64,000 bases of DNA from Cruorifilaria tuberocauda (GCA_013365365.1 JABVXU010000017.1:186001-250000), one strand, 5' to 3'; shown: positions 39,015 through 52,764, numbered from the stretch's first letter. Numbers and translations are program-made. Notes: generated from the letters alone by a model not told the origin.

Positions 39015-42000
39015 TTAATCACTATCAGAATCAACTATCAGTTTCTGACGTTTTCGTTTTGAGTTTTTACTTTCATCCTGAAAAGATTTCCACACAAAAT
39101 GGAAAATTATGTTTTCCTTATATTTTTGAGTTATTGCTTATTCAGCCTCTGAATATAACAGCTTCTAGATCTGGTACATGATTTGTTTTACTGAAATTGT
39201 GTCAAATTCATTTTATAAAAAACGAAATATGCCCCTAACATTTATTTCCTTAGACTAAAGACATAAGCCTAGTCAATAAAAATATCTGAAGTGGAGGGCT
39301 ATGATTCTAACCTGTAATTTCCATTTAGCAAAAGAATTTTCTACTAAATATGTTTGTTAGTGATGTGTCTGCTTTTTTTTGAACAACTAGTTTTGTGAAT
39401 AACGTTAAACATTTTCGCAGATTTCATAATATCATGGCCCCACAACATTCGGATTTATTGATTAAATAAACTGAGTATAGCTTATTTCCTGTAGTTATTG
39501 ACTAGTTCAAGAGAGTTTAAATTATCGTACCAAAAACATCCTTCGATGCAAATTCAATAAACTGTAACTATTGCTACACCAAGGCTAAGACAAAATCTTC
39601 GTATCAGCAAACGGCTACATAACGAGTTATGTAGACAAGAACAATTAGAGAATGGCACTAATCCTGACAAAAGGACTTGACATAATTCCTAAAACAGTTG
39701 ACTTTTTGAAATAATTAAGCAGTATCAAAATACAAGAACAAACTAACATACGTCGCTCACATCGGTTGTTATCTTTTTCGCTGTTTTACTTCTTCTTAAT
39801 GAACGAGCAGTTTGTGCATTATCATCACTCAATATCTCCATCACAGCAAACAGCTCGCTGTAGCGTATTCGAAGAGATGATACCTAACAAAAATAATTTC
39901 TTATGAACACAAGATTCCAAATCAGTTTTACTTTATATATTAAGATGGTCTAAATTTCAGTTATAAAGCAATCATGCAAAGTAAAGCAAACTAGCCCCAA
40001 ATGTAAGAAAGTCGTTGATATGTGCAGCGTCTAGATTTACTGATTTTGTATCTCATATCAACTATAGTGGTTGGGAATTTCGACGAATCTCAAATTCTTT
40101 GGAATTAAATCACAGAAACGCAAGATGACGCTTCGAATTAATCAAAATTATTTTCCAGCTGCACTTTATGGAAGATTCTAGGCTCTTAAGATTTCAAAAT
40201 CTCAAAAATGCAAACTTTTTCAGCTGCCCTCGCTGCCGTAAATGCTTCCTGTAGAGTGGGGCGAGCCAAGAATGCTTCCGCTACATGACTATCCTTTGAT
40301 AAACAGCTCTGTCGAAATTTGTCAAGATGTGAAAAAAGCTGATCCAAACAAACATACCTAGAAGAATAATGCTTATTAAGTTTTATAAGCTATGCTCCCC
40401 AATGCACAACTTTGATAAGATTTTGAAGACGGCTCACATTATTCTCAATTTCGTCATTGTCAGAAAATAATTCTAATTCTGTTCCCTTTTAATTATTACT
40501 TGAAGAAAATTAAGCCTTTATATTTCCCAACTACCTTTGTGCTGGACGCTTTCCCTTCGAATGAATTGGAAGAAGATCACCGGACTGAATCAATTTGTCA
40601 ATGAGATTGGAAAGCAATTCTGCTACTCGAGCCGCATAATCTGGATCCTTAATCAACAGTTTCAAACAGTTTACAGTAAACATATCAGACGAAGTCCGAG
40701 ATAAAAGATTTCGTATGAGACCCATATTCGGCTCACGATCCATCCTAAATACATCTTATAAAAACATTCTTAGCGCTTAAACAGTCAAAATGACACTGCA
40801 AACAAATTACTTACCAGATTGTTTATATCATGAAACGTTTACACCATGGAATAGAGAATAAGTTTTCATGTAATTAAAAAAGAAGGAATAATTCTTTTAA
40901 ACCTGAGGAATAATTAAAACATATAGTTTTTGACCAACTTGAAGATTAAGTTACATAAGTTGAAGCTGATTTGGAAAATTTATTGAGCATAGTATTGAAT
41001 GCTTCGAGTAATATTGGTGAGTAATGAAATAAATTCAGTCACTTCTATCGAAATGTGAGTAATACACATTTAGGAAAAATGTATTTATGAAAAACCTTTG
41101 AAGCATGATATAAACTTGTGCAATTGCTTCTGAATGCTTTGGATACTGTAATTTAGAAATCACTTGTAAAATCCAATCTACAGGAACACCTTCTGCATGT
41201 ACTAACTGCCAGAAAACAAATTGAGCGGTTGTTTCCCACGTCAATGAAGCACTGACAATAGGCAAAAAAGAATCTTTTCTGAAATTAGTAAGAAATAAAA
41301 GAATAAATAAATTAAGAAGAAACAGAAATTAAAGAAAGAAAATTTTAGAAAAAAAGAACTAAAAGAGTTAAATGAAAACCGAAATATTCAACACATAAAG
41401 GGCACGCCCACAAAACTTAATTTCTCGAATAAAATTACGTGGTAAAAAATCAAGGTGACTAGAGAAAACTTTCTAAACAAACCTGAAAAATGAGATATTT
41501 TCCCGAACCATTTCACCTATAAGATCAGCGATCTGCCGGCCATCTAATGAATGAGCTAGTAATTTCATCAATTCGATACTACCCATTGCCTCCGTTGCAA
41601 ATTTTTCATATACATATGGAATAAGATGTGCGAACAGTACATAGTCATCAATGTGACATTGCTTAAAGCACATTTTTAATTAAAAATTAGTTTAAATTCT
41701 TTAACCATTTTAAGACCTTGCCATATTGCGTGCGCATGAACAAGCATGGGTCAAATCGAAAAACAATCCAGCTTATGTTACAGTTGATAGCAGTTAATAT
41801 CGAAAGTGATGTATGAATGAAAAACCTGATGAAACTAATTATTTCTAAAAATTCAATCATTCAAAAACCTAAACCACAACTTGTGACTTGTGTATATTTC
41901 AGTAATCCAATATAAGAATCAAGAGTTTAACTAAACCATCGAAAACCTGTAAATCTGAGACTATTTGCTGGATCGGTGGACTGTCTAACAATCGACATAG

Positions 42001-45000
42001 ATCAGTATAAGCAGCAATTGCAGTATCATTCTGATCACGACGATTTGAAGAAGTGAAAAATAGCAATAAATATGATATAGATGAGCACCTAAAAAAGCAT
42101 CATGCTTCATAAATCACCTTTTTTTATACAGTTCGGTCAGTGAAGCAAAAAGTGAAGCAAAAAAAGACATCATCATTTTTTTTACCATATTAAACGAAAT
42201 CCTGATTATGAGCTGACGCATTAATTAAGAATCATGATATAGCTTGAAGCTTGATTTTAATTCCAACAGTGCAGCGCATAGTTCAAAATACAGAAAAAAT
42301 TATTAGTTATAATTTCAAAAGAAAGTGAGGCTTTTATAAATGGAAAAAAATATTATAAATAATAAAAATTAGCAGAAACATAACCTTTCACACATTTCAG
42401 CAATAAGAGATAACAACAACTGCCTCGTAGCATCACTATCTGGTGTAAGACAAAGATTTCGAAATATTACATAAAGAGGTTGATTAAACATTTCTTCCAG
42501 AACTCTGAAATTTGATAAAGATTTAGAAATCACGAATTTTATGCAAATCATTTTTAAATTCATATAATTCAGAAATGAAGCATAGTGATATTTATTTGAA
42601 ATAAAAATTACTCAGGTGTATCCAAAAAACCTTCCAACAATGGTTTTCTATTTCTAATATCCTTTCTGAAAATAAGCAGGAGACATTCCGATAATAACTC
42701 AATTTGTTCTTCATCTAGCAGTTCATCCTGAAATACCGAATATCAAACATATTCTGAAGAACAGAAATAAATACAAAGCACAAATTTCAGGCAAAATAAA
42801 TCAAAAATGGAATGAATGAAAAGTAAAAAAAGATGAGCTAAAAAACGTACATTAATTATTTCGTATTCTGCATAGTATATAAAAGATATTAACGTGCCAT
42901 AGCAAAGCATAACTGATTAAATCGTTTAAAAGTTGAAACTTACATTATCGAAGATAGAAGACAACAACTTTTGCATCATTTCACATCGCATGTCATTGTC
43001 CGAATTTTTCATATTTGATAAATTTTCAATCGGCTCTCGAAATTCTTCTTTGACAGCAGCTAAGAGTGTCATTACTTTTTCTTCACACGATAAACCAAAT
43101 TCCTCATCAATTAATCCGCCATCTTCAACTACCGATGAGTCCATGTTAAGTACATCTTCTGTAACCACTGAACCAGTTTCGCTCGGTGATACTTCCATAT
43201 CAGATATTGGCATTTCCACAAGCTCTAAAACTTTTTTGTTTTATGCATTCTTACTTTCAGCAAGAGATCCCAAACGGTTAAAATAGAATGTTTTATTAAA
43301 TGAGTCTGAATGAATAATTTTCATGCCATAATTATTAACGATACAAATGACAAACATTGTCTATCCTTCTCTACAAATTGTCGACATGGAAGGAATATGC
43401 TAGTTATTCAAAACTTGGACAACAAGTACAGAATTTCATACTTGACTTAAAGAGTTTCTAAAAAGATGTTACAGATAAAAACAATTATGTAGTTTTACCT
43501 ATCCCTGCAGCAGGAGGATGCGTTTGTACTGCTTGAGGTGGTCGAAAAAGTCCTCGAAATGTGTCTCGAAAAATTTCTCGCACATTTTTTTGTAGCACTG
43601 GATTATCAAATATTACGGAAGGAGATCTGAAAACATAATATCAATTTAGCTCCAATATGATTTATATGTGGCAGTATTTCGAATGAAAAAAAACAAAGAG
43701 ACTCCATAACACAAATTTAGCGAAGGGCAGGAAAGTTAAAGGAAGAAGAAAAACAAGATGGGGTTTTAAAAGGGAGAAAATAATAAACGTAGAATATGCA
43801 TATGCGGTAAACTGGCCCTAGAATATTGTGATCAATTAGAAATTTGAATGAATTTGTCACTGAAATTGTTATTCGTTGCTGTAGCTGTGGGTGAAGTTCA
43901 TAACTCATCTGAAACATTCGCTTTTCATTGTCCTTTTTCTCTTCAAATTAAATAAAAAATTAATGAAGAGTGCTACCGCAAGTTATGTAATAAGTGATAG
44001 CTCCTAGAAGCAAAGTATATCTACTTCAATCACAGTCACAAAACATAATCTGAAAATTTGCATTCTGAAATTTAATGAAAATAATCTGAAACCTAATTTG
44101 CACTGTTTGAACAACTAAAATTTAAATTATGTTTTAAAAATAATCCATTAAATTAGTGAAAAAAGCAATATAAATATTTTTAACATTCCAAAAGTTTGCA
44201 AACAAATAACTTACCCTTATCATGAAGTCAACAAGCGAATTCGCTAATAGCGGTTGGACGTGCAACAGATGACGCAGTACGTGAAAAGCCGGCTCTAAAA
44301 GAGTTTCAAAATTTTTTTAAGAATTGCACTAAAATAAGTCTAATTTTCGTTCTGAATGATAAATATTATTTAAATTAAAGTTTCAGATGCCAAACATAAA
44401 GAAATAAATATAAGTCAAAATGAAAATACTTATTTCTTCATAAACGTTCCCTGAAATTTTTTTTCCATAAAATTTTTTGCTTGGAATTAATTTACTTTAA
44501 ATAATAGACAAATATGGTGGAGAATCACTACAACGTCAAAAATTTATGTTCATCAGTTTTCAATAATAATCATTAATTTCTTTCTGGATTCAAATTCAAT
44601 GTTATAACTGAAGAACTACTCACCAAGCAGAATATGTCCCCCGGTAGCAGGATCATAACAAAACCAGTCCCATAAAAGATGCAGTTTGCACCACTGTTGC
44701 TCCATTATGTTCTATAAATACCTTCACTCTATCTCTTATATTATTTCGAGATAAAGTCAAATGCACTATTTGAAGCCTAAAAAACAATGGACTTGAGAAT
44801 TTATAAAAAACGAAACTTAACATACGCTTGTTTGCGGGAACATTGAAGTAATGAAAACTGCTTTCATCTCTTGACCAACTTGAGGTGTTTCACCGCATGA
44901 AAGAAATATAGCACAACGCACCAACTCCGAACGAAGGCTACCAGCCTCTGGATTTGATAAATACTGCAAAAGTAATTTGTTTCCGCTTACTTTCTAAGCA

Positions 45001-47800
45001 ATCAAAAAAAAGACATATCTAGATACTCAACTTAATCCTGGAAAAGCGACTGGTAAGTCTTTTAGTGATACATCCAACCTGTTTTTTGAACCAATCCAAG
45101 TGTCGCTCATGTGTTCCAGGCTTCACCTTTGCAAATATGAATTCAAGTTTCCGTTGCATAGCTACAGATATCCGATAGAGAGGAAAAGTATGCGGACACA
45201 TGCGGCTCATTAGTTCTTCAACTGAAATATTAACTTGATTCAAGTAATTTGCACCGGCTTGGTTTTTATCTAGCGGTGACTTTACTATGAAAACTCCCAC
45301 CGTCAGTGCCATAAAACTCTATAGTCTACTGAGAAATACAATTATAAGTAAGGTTTAATACCAAAACCTAAATGATTCTCCATTAAATGATTGCTCAAAT
45401 AATAGATGACACTGAGTGATTATGAAATCAGAAATTTACAATAAAAATCTTTTACTGAGTTACACCAATTTAAGAATCATAACCAATAATGATAGTTTGC
45501 TATACATTTGCTTGGAGAAAGAGGTTTCTAGAAATTGACTGAAAAACACAGGATTATACATAGCTAACTAACCACTAATATTAGATCCTAATTTGTTTGG
45601 ATTATAAAGAAATTGTCTCCATATTGCAGTAAACTGCGGTATTTTCGAAACTCTCATTAATGATAAGATTAAATCTCGTCCTAACTGTGCACAGTCCACA
45701 AATCGTTCTGTAAGCAACCAGTGACAAACATTTATCATCTGGGTGCGCAACAATTCGAATGCGTTGAGAGAACTAAGGTCACAAATAAATCTGGAAATTA
45801 AGCAGTGATTGCTGAAGAACGCAGCTATTTGGACGAAAAAGAGAAATACATGTAGAGAAGTAGGCAGTAAAATCAGTAACAAGCAATTAACAAGTGTTGG
45901 CATGCTTTGGATGAAGAAAAAGTAAAAGTTTATTTAAAATTTAGTTTAATTCAGCAACTAAGTGTTAAAGTTTTAAAAATGAAAGTGACAATAACCATTA
46001 TAACCATACCTTGTAAAAGTGAGTAAGGTAACTGGAATAAGGGAAGCTTTCGGTTTCAGTTCGCTCAGCCAAGTATGATGATCATTAAGCATACCGGCAA
46101 CAGCGCTTAAAAGAGCGCAGGTTTCCTTCAGATCGCCTCCTGTAAATGTTGAACTTATTCTTGCAACAGCAATTAGGATTATAAAGAAAAAAATTTACAA
46201 TTGTTGCGAAACTATTCAGTCCCAGGATTTCTTTAAATCTACATAAGCTTATAAATATTCTAAAAATATTTATAATCTGGTTGGATTTCTCAAATTTTAC
46301 ACTTTACAGGGCATACTTTCTTTAAGGCGATCTTTCGATTTCAATAAGTTGGGAAATTTTTCAATTATTCAAAAAATATTTGCCCATAAGGCTACCATTT
46401 CAAATGATGCATGTCACAAGCAGTTTTGTAGTCATAGTAGTGCAGTCATATCAATGATTGTAGGTTCCTATTTCTTCATTCTTATTGCTTCTTTGCTTAA
46501 TGAACTTTTTTAACTACTTAATGTTCACGTCTAAATTCGATTGTACTGAAAAATGAACTGTTTGTAAATATGAACTGGAATATAAATCTTTTCATATTCC
46601 TTTCAAACATCTTTTGAAAAAAATCTATTGATATGTTGAACATTAACAAAATTACGATTCATGCATTAAACGATTCAAGATTCATGCGTTAAACTTTTTA
46701 GATAAGTAAAAAAATCTCCAAAGATTTGGAGATAATCGATTGATAAATTTCCGCAACAGCAATGTGATTCTAGAGATTTGTAAAATTACCGTCATTAGCA
46801 TTGCGAAGATAATTGATCAGAACGTTGTCAATTTTCGGGACATTTGATTTGATTGCTTCTCGGAAAAAGTACACAATTTGTTCGCGCACTTCTGATCGCA
46901 TTCTCGGATAAAGTTCAAATAATATCATGTTAACATTGCATAATGCGCAGAACCAACCATCACGTGCTAATAACGACATGATAGAAAAATACTAAAATAT
47001 GTTCAAGTCTAAATATTAAACACAACCGATCACATTAAAAATAAATATTTCCTTTCCTACTAAAGAAATACAACCATATAACTATATTAAAATTAGCTGC
47101 TATGATGCAATTCTGAGCGTACTTTTTGAGCATTTTGTGGTTCTGTTAGCAATCCATAAAGAAGACCTCCTGTGATACTTTCAAACACCTGAAAAATTTA
47201 CTTATATATGAATCGGAACAATGCTTAATTTAAAAAAAGTTTGCCATAAGTTTGCAAGTAAAGTTGCAAACTTCAATAAGCATTAAAATACTCTTACTTT
47301 CTAAGTAATTACACGAAAGAGTAAAATGTAGAAGCGTAGAAAATATAAAAATGTTTACGAACATGTCACCTTTGTTTCTCCAGCCATCTGCAACAGAACA
47401 TCGTATGACTCCTTCTCTGGAAGACCATTCGTTCGATTTTGAACCATATTGAATCCAATTTCCAATTTCTGCAAATTTACTTCCCGCATCTCGGCATTAT
47501 TTTAGCATAATTGTTCTCACTCAAAAAGGCTGGTAAGATTGTGCTAAGCTAAGCTGAGTTAGATTTATTAATAACCTTACTGAACGAAAAACGCTTCATT
47601 CTTCAGAGTCCTTTTCAGCACAATATTTTGACGCATCGAACTTGTATTTCTAATGAATAATTAAAAGAGTTGCAATGTGCTAAGCTGAAAATTGCTAGAA
47701 AAAAAATTACCTCTTCAAGCTCATCGCGTTGCTCAAAATTGGTTAGATTGAGTAATTTAGAGGGTCGCTTTATGCGCGTATTGGATGCTTCCATCGCCAT
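39015..47800 (-). CDS. Integrator complex subunit 3 (INTS3)
   Basis: About 23 minus-strand exons give about 1,030 aa (human 1,043): 47711-47800, 47370-47468, 47123-47188, 46790-46991, 46010-46139, 45573-45790, 45079-45221, 44826-44963, 44624-44711, 44215-44294, 43817-43908, 43499-43626, 42944-43224, 42612-42727, 42385-42504, 41947-42088, 41717-41771, 41483-41661, 41096-41278, 40535-40744, 40216-40357, 39752-39883 and 39015-39077. Human INTS3 is matched along its length: GLLYGLLTEPQNAQK, MSLLARDGW, ERFVDCAQLGRDLILSLM, QPLYVIFRNLCL, KDSFLPIVSASLTWETTAQF, and a basic/acidic tail KRKRQKLIVDSDSD. Integrator cleaves nascent transcripts at snRNA and paused RNA polymerase II genes; INTS3 also forms the SOSS complex with SSB1 in DNA-damage signalling. 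The join between 41947-42088 and 41717-41771 does not fit in phase, so a boundary or small exon there is wrong or missing. Confidence 0.92.
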
Positions 47801-48280
47801 CGCTAATGATTACACTCAATCCATATATAGCTTTATCTGCAACATCAGTTAAATCATTCTATATCAATCCTCCAAAAAACAGTTTTATCTTCAAATGAAT
47901 GAGAATATGGAGAGAGTAAGAAGGTCAAAGAGAATTGTTACTTTAAATGCCTCTGCCACCTATTTTAGAACCTTCCTGCAACACTCAGCATCCTAATCAC
48001 CTTGGTACGCTTCCTCCCATTGTGTAACGCATAATTTGCATAACGATACCACCCGAGTATATTCGGCATATCTGCATTATTTGGTGTGTGAATTTTCGGT
48101 CTGGGGTTGGATCATTATTAGCAGAAGTGCCTCATCCTCTCATTTAAGGCCGTCTGTTCTAACTTGAGACTTTTCTGTACAGCGAGGAATTATTTCTTTA
48201 TCTGGTACAGTCTGTGGCATTACTTATAATTGTAATTTTTTATCTTATTGTTTCATATTGTTCAAGTGCTCCTCAAAAAT
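47801..48280. promoter_or_regulatory. Divergent promoter region between INTS3 and SMG5
   Basis: The start codons of INTS3 (minus, 47800) and SMG5 (plus, 48281) are only 480 bp apart, head to head. A bidirectional promoter is inferred. No TATA box or other element was identified with confidence. Confidence 0.45.
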
Positions 48281-51200
48281 ATGCAGAATTCATCCGTGAA
48301 CAACATTGCAATTCACTCAAAATCATATATGAAGTATATTAGGTTAGCTTTTTGTTAAAATTTGAATTTCATGATTTTCTAAAATAATATTGCTGAAGAT
48401 ATTCGCTTATTGTATTTTATGTAGATGTTTTTATTAAATGTTCACTTTCATATATATTCTTTTTTTTCTCATTCTTTCATTATAGTTTTTGCGTTATAAG
48501 GGATGTTTTATCAGATATCGTGTTAATTTCTAGACAAACACTGATATTATGTGAGAAAGCGGATCTGCTGATTAATGAAGATGACTTCCAAACACTCATA
48601 CCTTCCGAAATGCATTCACTGCGATCCAGGTATAAAGCTGTTCTCTACTGAACATGGATTTTGGAAATTAAAAAACTGATACTAAATTATTATCGGTTAT
48701 TCAGACTTTCTCTTTCAAATACCTTTTAAATTATATTTTTACACTGTCCATTTAATAAAGCATACATATGAACAAGAGTTTGCGAACGGAAATAAAATTG
48801 ATCAATGATGGGAATTTTAGGGTTATCAGATTGTGCAAGATCATATTTAGCAATCCAGAATGGGGGCGCCGAATTCTTGAGAGAGTGTGGAAAAGCTATT
48901 ATTATATGGTGATATGCCGAATACGAAGAGCTGCCCTAAGTGTGGAACAGAAGGATTGGACCGAAATGCTTATTTCGACATTTGTAAAAGAATTATGTGT
49001 ATTCGCCAATGACTTCCCACATTTACGTGCAGCAGTGTGCCTGTATATCGGTGACCTGCGTCGCTATGCGTGGTTGATCTATGGCGTGGAAAAATACAGA
49101 AATTTGGCACTGCTTTGTTACCGGTAATAACTTGAGAATTAAATTCTCCGTAAAGTTTTGATTGTAAGGGATTCATTAAGACAAAATTCACCGAGTTATT
49201 TTTTAATTCTAATATTTAATAATTCTTTTTATTTAGTATAGCAAATTAATAAACGCATTTTTAATCACGATTTAAATGTAAAAGCAGATTTTAGCATTTT
49301 AAAATACATATTTTGGTGATTACGTGTAAAAGTAGTTTCTAAAGCTTCTTTACTGGAGAGCTATTGCTTAAAAATTGTTATTTTATAGAAAATCGGCTAA
49401 ATTAGATGAAGAGAATGGAATTGCATTGAATCAGCTTGGTCTTCTCGTCCAGGAAACTAGTCCAATATGTGCTTTACTCTATTTCCTATTAGCTGATAAT
49501 GCTCCACTGCCTTTTGACGGTGCCTATACGAATGTTATTAGTTTGTTGAAACAGCAAAAAGAACAAAAAAAGGAAGATTGTACAGTGTCCATCCTTGAGC
49601 ATTGTTTTACATGTTTCAGGTAAGATAATTATTATACCTTTATTCTAGCCGGATTTGGAATTGTTTTATTTTGCTTTTTCATGTTGTAAGTGGAATAATA
49701 TAACCTTTTGGTTTAGTTAGATGATAGAATAAGACGGAATTATCCATGCTGGATGAAGTATATCAGAACTGCTATGAGGAAATACGTATATCTACAATGA
49801 TAAAAATCTTCCTCGGAAGAGAATGTACTTGTTGTGCTACTAGTAGTAGTAAAATATCACTCGGATTGATGCGTCGTAAAAAACAGATTTTATTAGGACT
49901 TGAAATATCATAGAGATTCTTTACGGTTTCTGGACAACTTATTTGGGTTGATTTAGGCATTCTTATTTTGAAGAACTTTCTATAAAGTGGTCGGAATACG
50001 TAGAATCTCAGTTAGAAACTCGACACGCATTTCACATTGCTTTGTCGATCAATGTCATCGTCCTGGCAGCTACTACTTTATTAAGAAAAGGTTGCTTTCT
50101 TGACCTTTCATCATATTTCGAAAACAAGTAAAAACTGCATATTTGCAAATAGTTACGATCTCTGTCAAATGAACAGAAGGATTCCCAAAAAATACCAAAG
50201 TTTCTGCAAAATATTTGTTGTGGTTATGATAATTTGGTGTTTGCTTTTTGTACTTTGCGAAGTTTTCAAGTTGCAATACTTCAGCATAAATTTGGTGAAC
50301 TAAGAATTAAGCATAGGGAAATCTTACACACACAGCATAGGATCAACAGTAATTATAAAGATTTCTCTGGTAAAAGTATATCAGAGCTAGTTGCAGGGAA
50401 AGAGATAGAATTGCAATATCTTAGCAAGTTGTTTTTTCGAACATCGGGAATTATAATTCGGAACTTAGAAGAGTGGTGTGCAGCAGAAGCTGAAGCAGTT
50501 GATTTACGGAGACGTCGAGCTTCGTCTTCTGCTGAAACTACAGAAGAAACTGAAACAGAGGAGGGAGAGGAAAGACATTGCTCGCGGTCATCATCATTGG
50601 AAAATGATGTAGTTTCGGAAGATGATGAAACAGTAGCGGAAAGGGATGAATTAAGTTTCAGTCAACGAAATCATGAAATACAGCATAGAATCCAATCGCT
50701 TCTTGTTGCTTTACTTCATGCTGCAACTTCTCTAGCTCCTCATGTGTATAACGACAAAGTACCATCAGCACTTCACTGTGTAAATTTTAATGAGTATTTG
50801 AAGTTTTTATGCCTGAAATTTGTGAAAAGTAGTTACCAATATATTGGAAGAATAACAAATCAATGAAGAAGACAGATTGTTTGCAAATAGTTTAAAGTAT
50901 CCAGATATTTGTAAATTGTTTGCAAACAATCACAAAGCTATGATTCTTTTATAATTTCAGTTCAAGATGCAAATATAACAACTTTATAAGTTGTCATATT
51001 TGCATCTTGAACTGAAAGTTCATTACATTGTGCAAGTCCGATATTATGGAGAGTGGTAAGAGAATGATCTGTGATCACTTCAGTGTGTGAGACTTTCATA
51101 GCTAGTTTGCCACACTTTTAGATTTCTTAAGCGCAAAGTGATTGTCTGTTCAGAACATTGTTATATATTATTTTTAGCAATATGAAGATTTCTGTCAGCA

Positions 51201-52764
51201 GTTGATCCAGTTTTTGAATCTCCTGGAATTGCATTTGGAGGGTAAATTAGAAAACATCTGGCAACTTGGTGGTTTAACTCCATGGTCTTTGCTGCCACGC
51301 TTTTTACAAGCTTTCGTGCAATCTTCGTATACTCCCGCTGAATTTGATGAATTTTTTATATATGCACCAAAAAATTCGATGAAGGAAAATCGAATGAAAA
51401 ACATGGCGAAATTGTGGTTGGCACATGACGCGGAAAAAGTACATAAATTTTTTGATCGTTGAATTTTTTCAGCGCAAAAAGATTCCCTTGAATGAATATA
51501 TAAAATATTTGCAACGTTTTCTAGGGTTCCCATGTTCTTATGCGACATCACCTTGGGATTGAGCAAAAAATTTTATTTTTTGAGATTTCTTGCAAATGGA
51601 TTGCGAGAGAAAAATACTATTCATTCTAACGATGTGCACTCATGTTATTTTTCTTGACTTTAAAACTGATATTATTTGGAGCTATCAGGAATGAAATTAG
51701 ATTTACAAATTCTCTAAAAAGTTTTGAAGTGATTTTAGGAACAGATACTAACCTCTTTACCGTTATATGTTGTTCCACAAGAGGATGCTTTACTACAACG
51801 ATTGGAAGTAATGAAAAAGATCCTGAAGAAAGATAAACTGATAGTAGCTATAGCTGAAGGTACATTTCGGAATTTGGATATGAAAAAGGATAAACCAGAA
51901 GTACGAAAAGCGTTGCGTTGGATCAATGCGCATATATCAAAAGATAATAGTCGTCTACGAATTATACCGAGTTTAACACCTGAAAAATGTGCGGAGAAAT
52001 TGTCAGCACAAGCACCGACTAAATGCACAGTATTTGTTACAGTGCTTACGCCACTACGGGTTAAAGCTGATTCAATTATTAAACGTAAGTGTTCTTTTCT
52101 TTCGTCATTTTGTGCCTACTATTAATGTTGTATATCAAAAAAGCTGCTCTTTTTAGTTTTCATACGTAAAAATTCAATAGATCCTGATTTAATCTCTTTT
52201 CTCGTTAAGAAATGAAACAAAATTTAATTCTTCCTTTTCCCCTGCTCGATATCCTGGTTCAATATATATTTCGTGGGGAGAATGTCTCCGCTTTGAAATT
52301 AAATACCTGGTCTGGTAGCAGTGCCTACATCATCAAACAAATTTTAATTAGATGTGTTCATATGAAACTTTGCTGACGTATTCAAGTTGTTGTTAATAAA
52401 TAATGAGGAGATAAATGTGAGAGATTCAAATAGTGACTAGCGCTGACATTTCGAAGTATTTCTGCTTTGAGCAATTATAATTTAAATCCTCAGTTTCCTT
52501 CCGCACATGCAGTCATCAAGGCATTCTGAATGTTTGGATTCTGCACTATGATTCCATATATTCACACCATTTCGTAGTTTTGGCATTTTTTTTGATTATA
52601 TAGAAGTGAAATTCATGGTGGTGTAAGACTACATGAAATATGGAAATATGATAAAAATTCTTATTCGTAACTGTAACTTTTTTTTAGCAATAACGGTGGA
52701 GAACGTTGAAGATTTTTGCGCTCGATATGATAAAGCGGAGAAGGATTTCTTGCAGTGCCAGTGA
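48281..52764 (+). CDS. smg-5: SMG5-like nonsense-mediated mRNA decay factor
   Basis: Nine phase-consistent exons give about 723 aa: 48281-48342, 48486-48629, 48761-49123, 49389-49619, 49957-50127, 50263-50779, 51178-51438, 51739-52084 and 52688-52764. The N-terminal 14-3-3-like/TPR region matches EST1-type proteins (SLRTEIKLINDG, YIGDLRRYAWLIYGVEKY, ALNQLGLLVQ, FDGAYTNVISLL). An acidic, Ser-rich linker follows (TEETETEEGEE). The C-terminal PIN domain matches human SMG5 (LPLYVVPQEDALLQRL, LIVAIAEGTFRNLDMKKDKP, RKALRWINAHISK) and ends VENVEDFCARYDKAEKDF. SMG5 with SMG7 binds phosphorylated UPF1 and recruits decay and dephosphorylation factors; its PIN domain is catalytically inactive in other animals. 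The middle of the PIN domain is shorter than in human and lacks the DADAW segment. An extra exon between 49620 and 49956 cannot be excluded. Confidence 0.9.
50955..51017. repeat. Near-perfect 30-bp inverted repeat (hairpin) in SMG5 intron
   Basis: Arm 1 (50955-50984) and arm 2 (50988-51017) are reverse complements over 30 bases with a single mismatch, separated by a three-base spacer. Arm 1 begins TTTCAGTTCAAGATGCAAAT. The flanks do not pair further. It lies between the exons ending at 50779 and starting at 51178. Confidence 0.92.

Noticed and set aside
44700..44780. Apparent frameshift in INTS3 upstream of the NIMEQQW segment
   Set aside because: The open stretch LQIVHLTLSRNNIRDRVK looks protein-like but needs two phase breaks. 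Splicing from AGC|GTATGT (44826) to TTTATAG|AAC (44711) joins phase 0 to phase 0 and aligns better with human INTS3 (TSN...YDW). The stretch is intron.
49733..49910. Possible SMG5 exon encoding LDEVYQNCYEEIRIS
   Set aside because: It faintly resembles the SMG5 helix at this position, but no donor and acceptor pair fits the flanking phases. The simpler join 49619 to 49957 works.
51439..51560. Open block RKKIPLNEYIKYLQRFLG as an SMG5 exon
   Set aside because: It has a TTTTTTCAG acceptor, but the preceding intron would be only 34 nt and its end does not fit the phase of the next exon. Direct joining of 51438 to 51739 is in phase.
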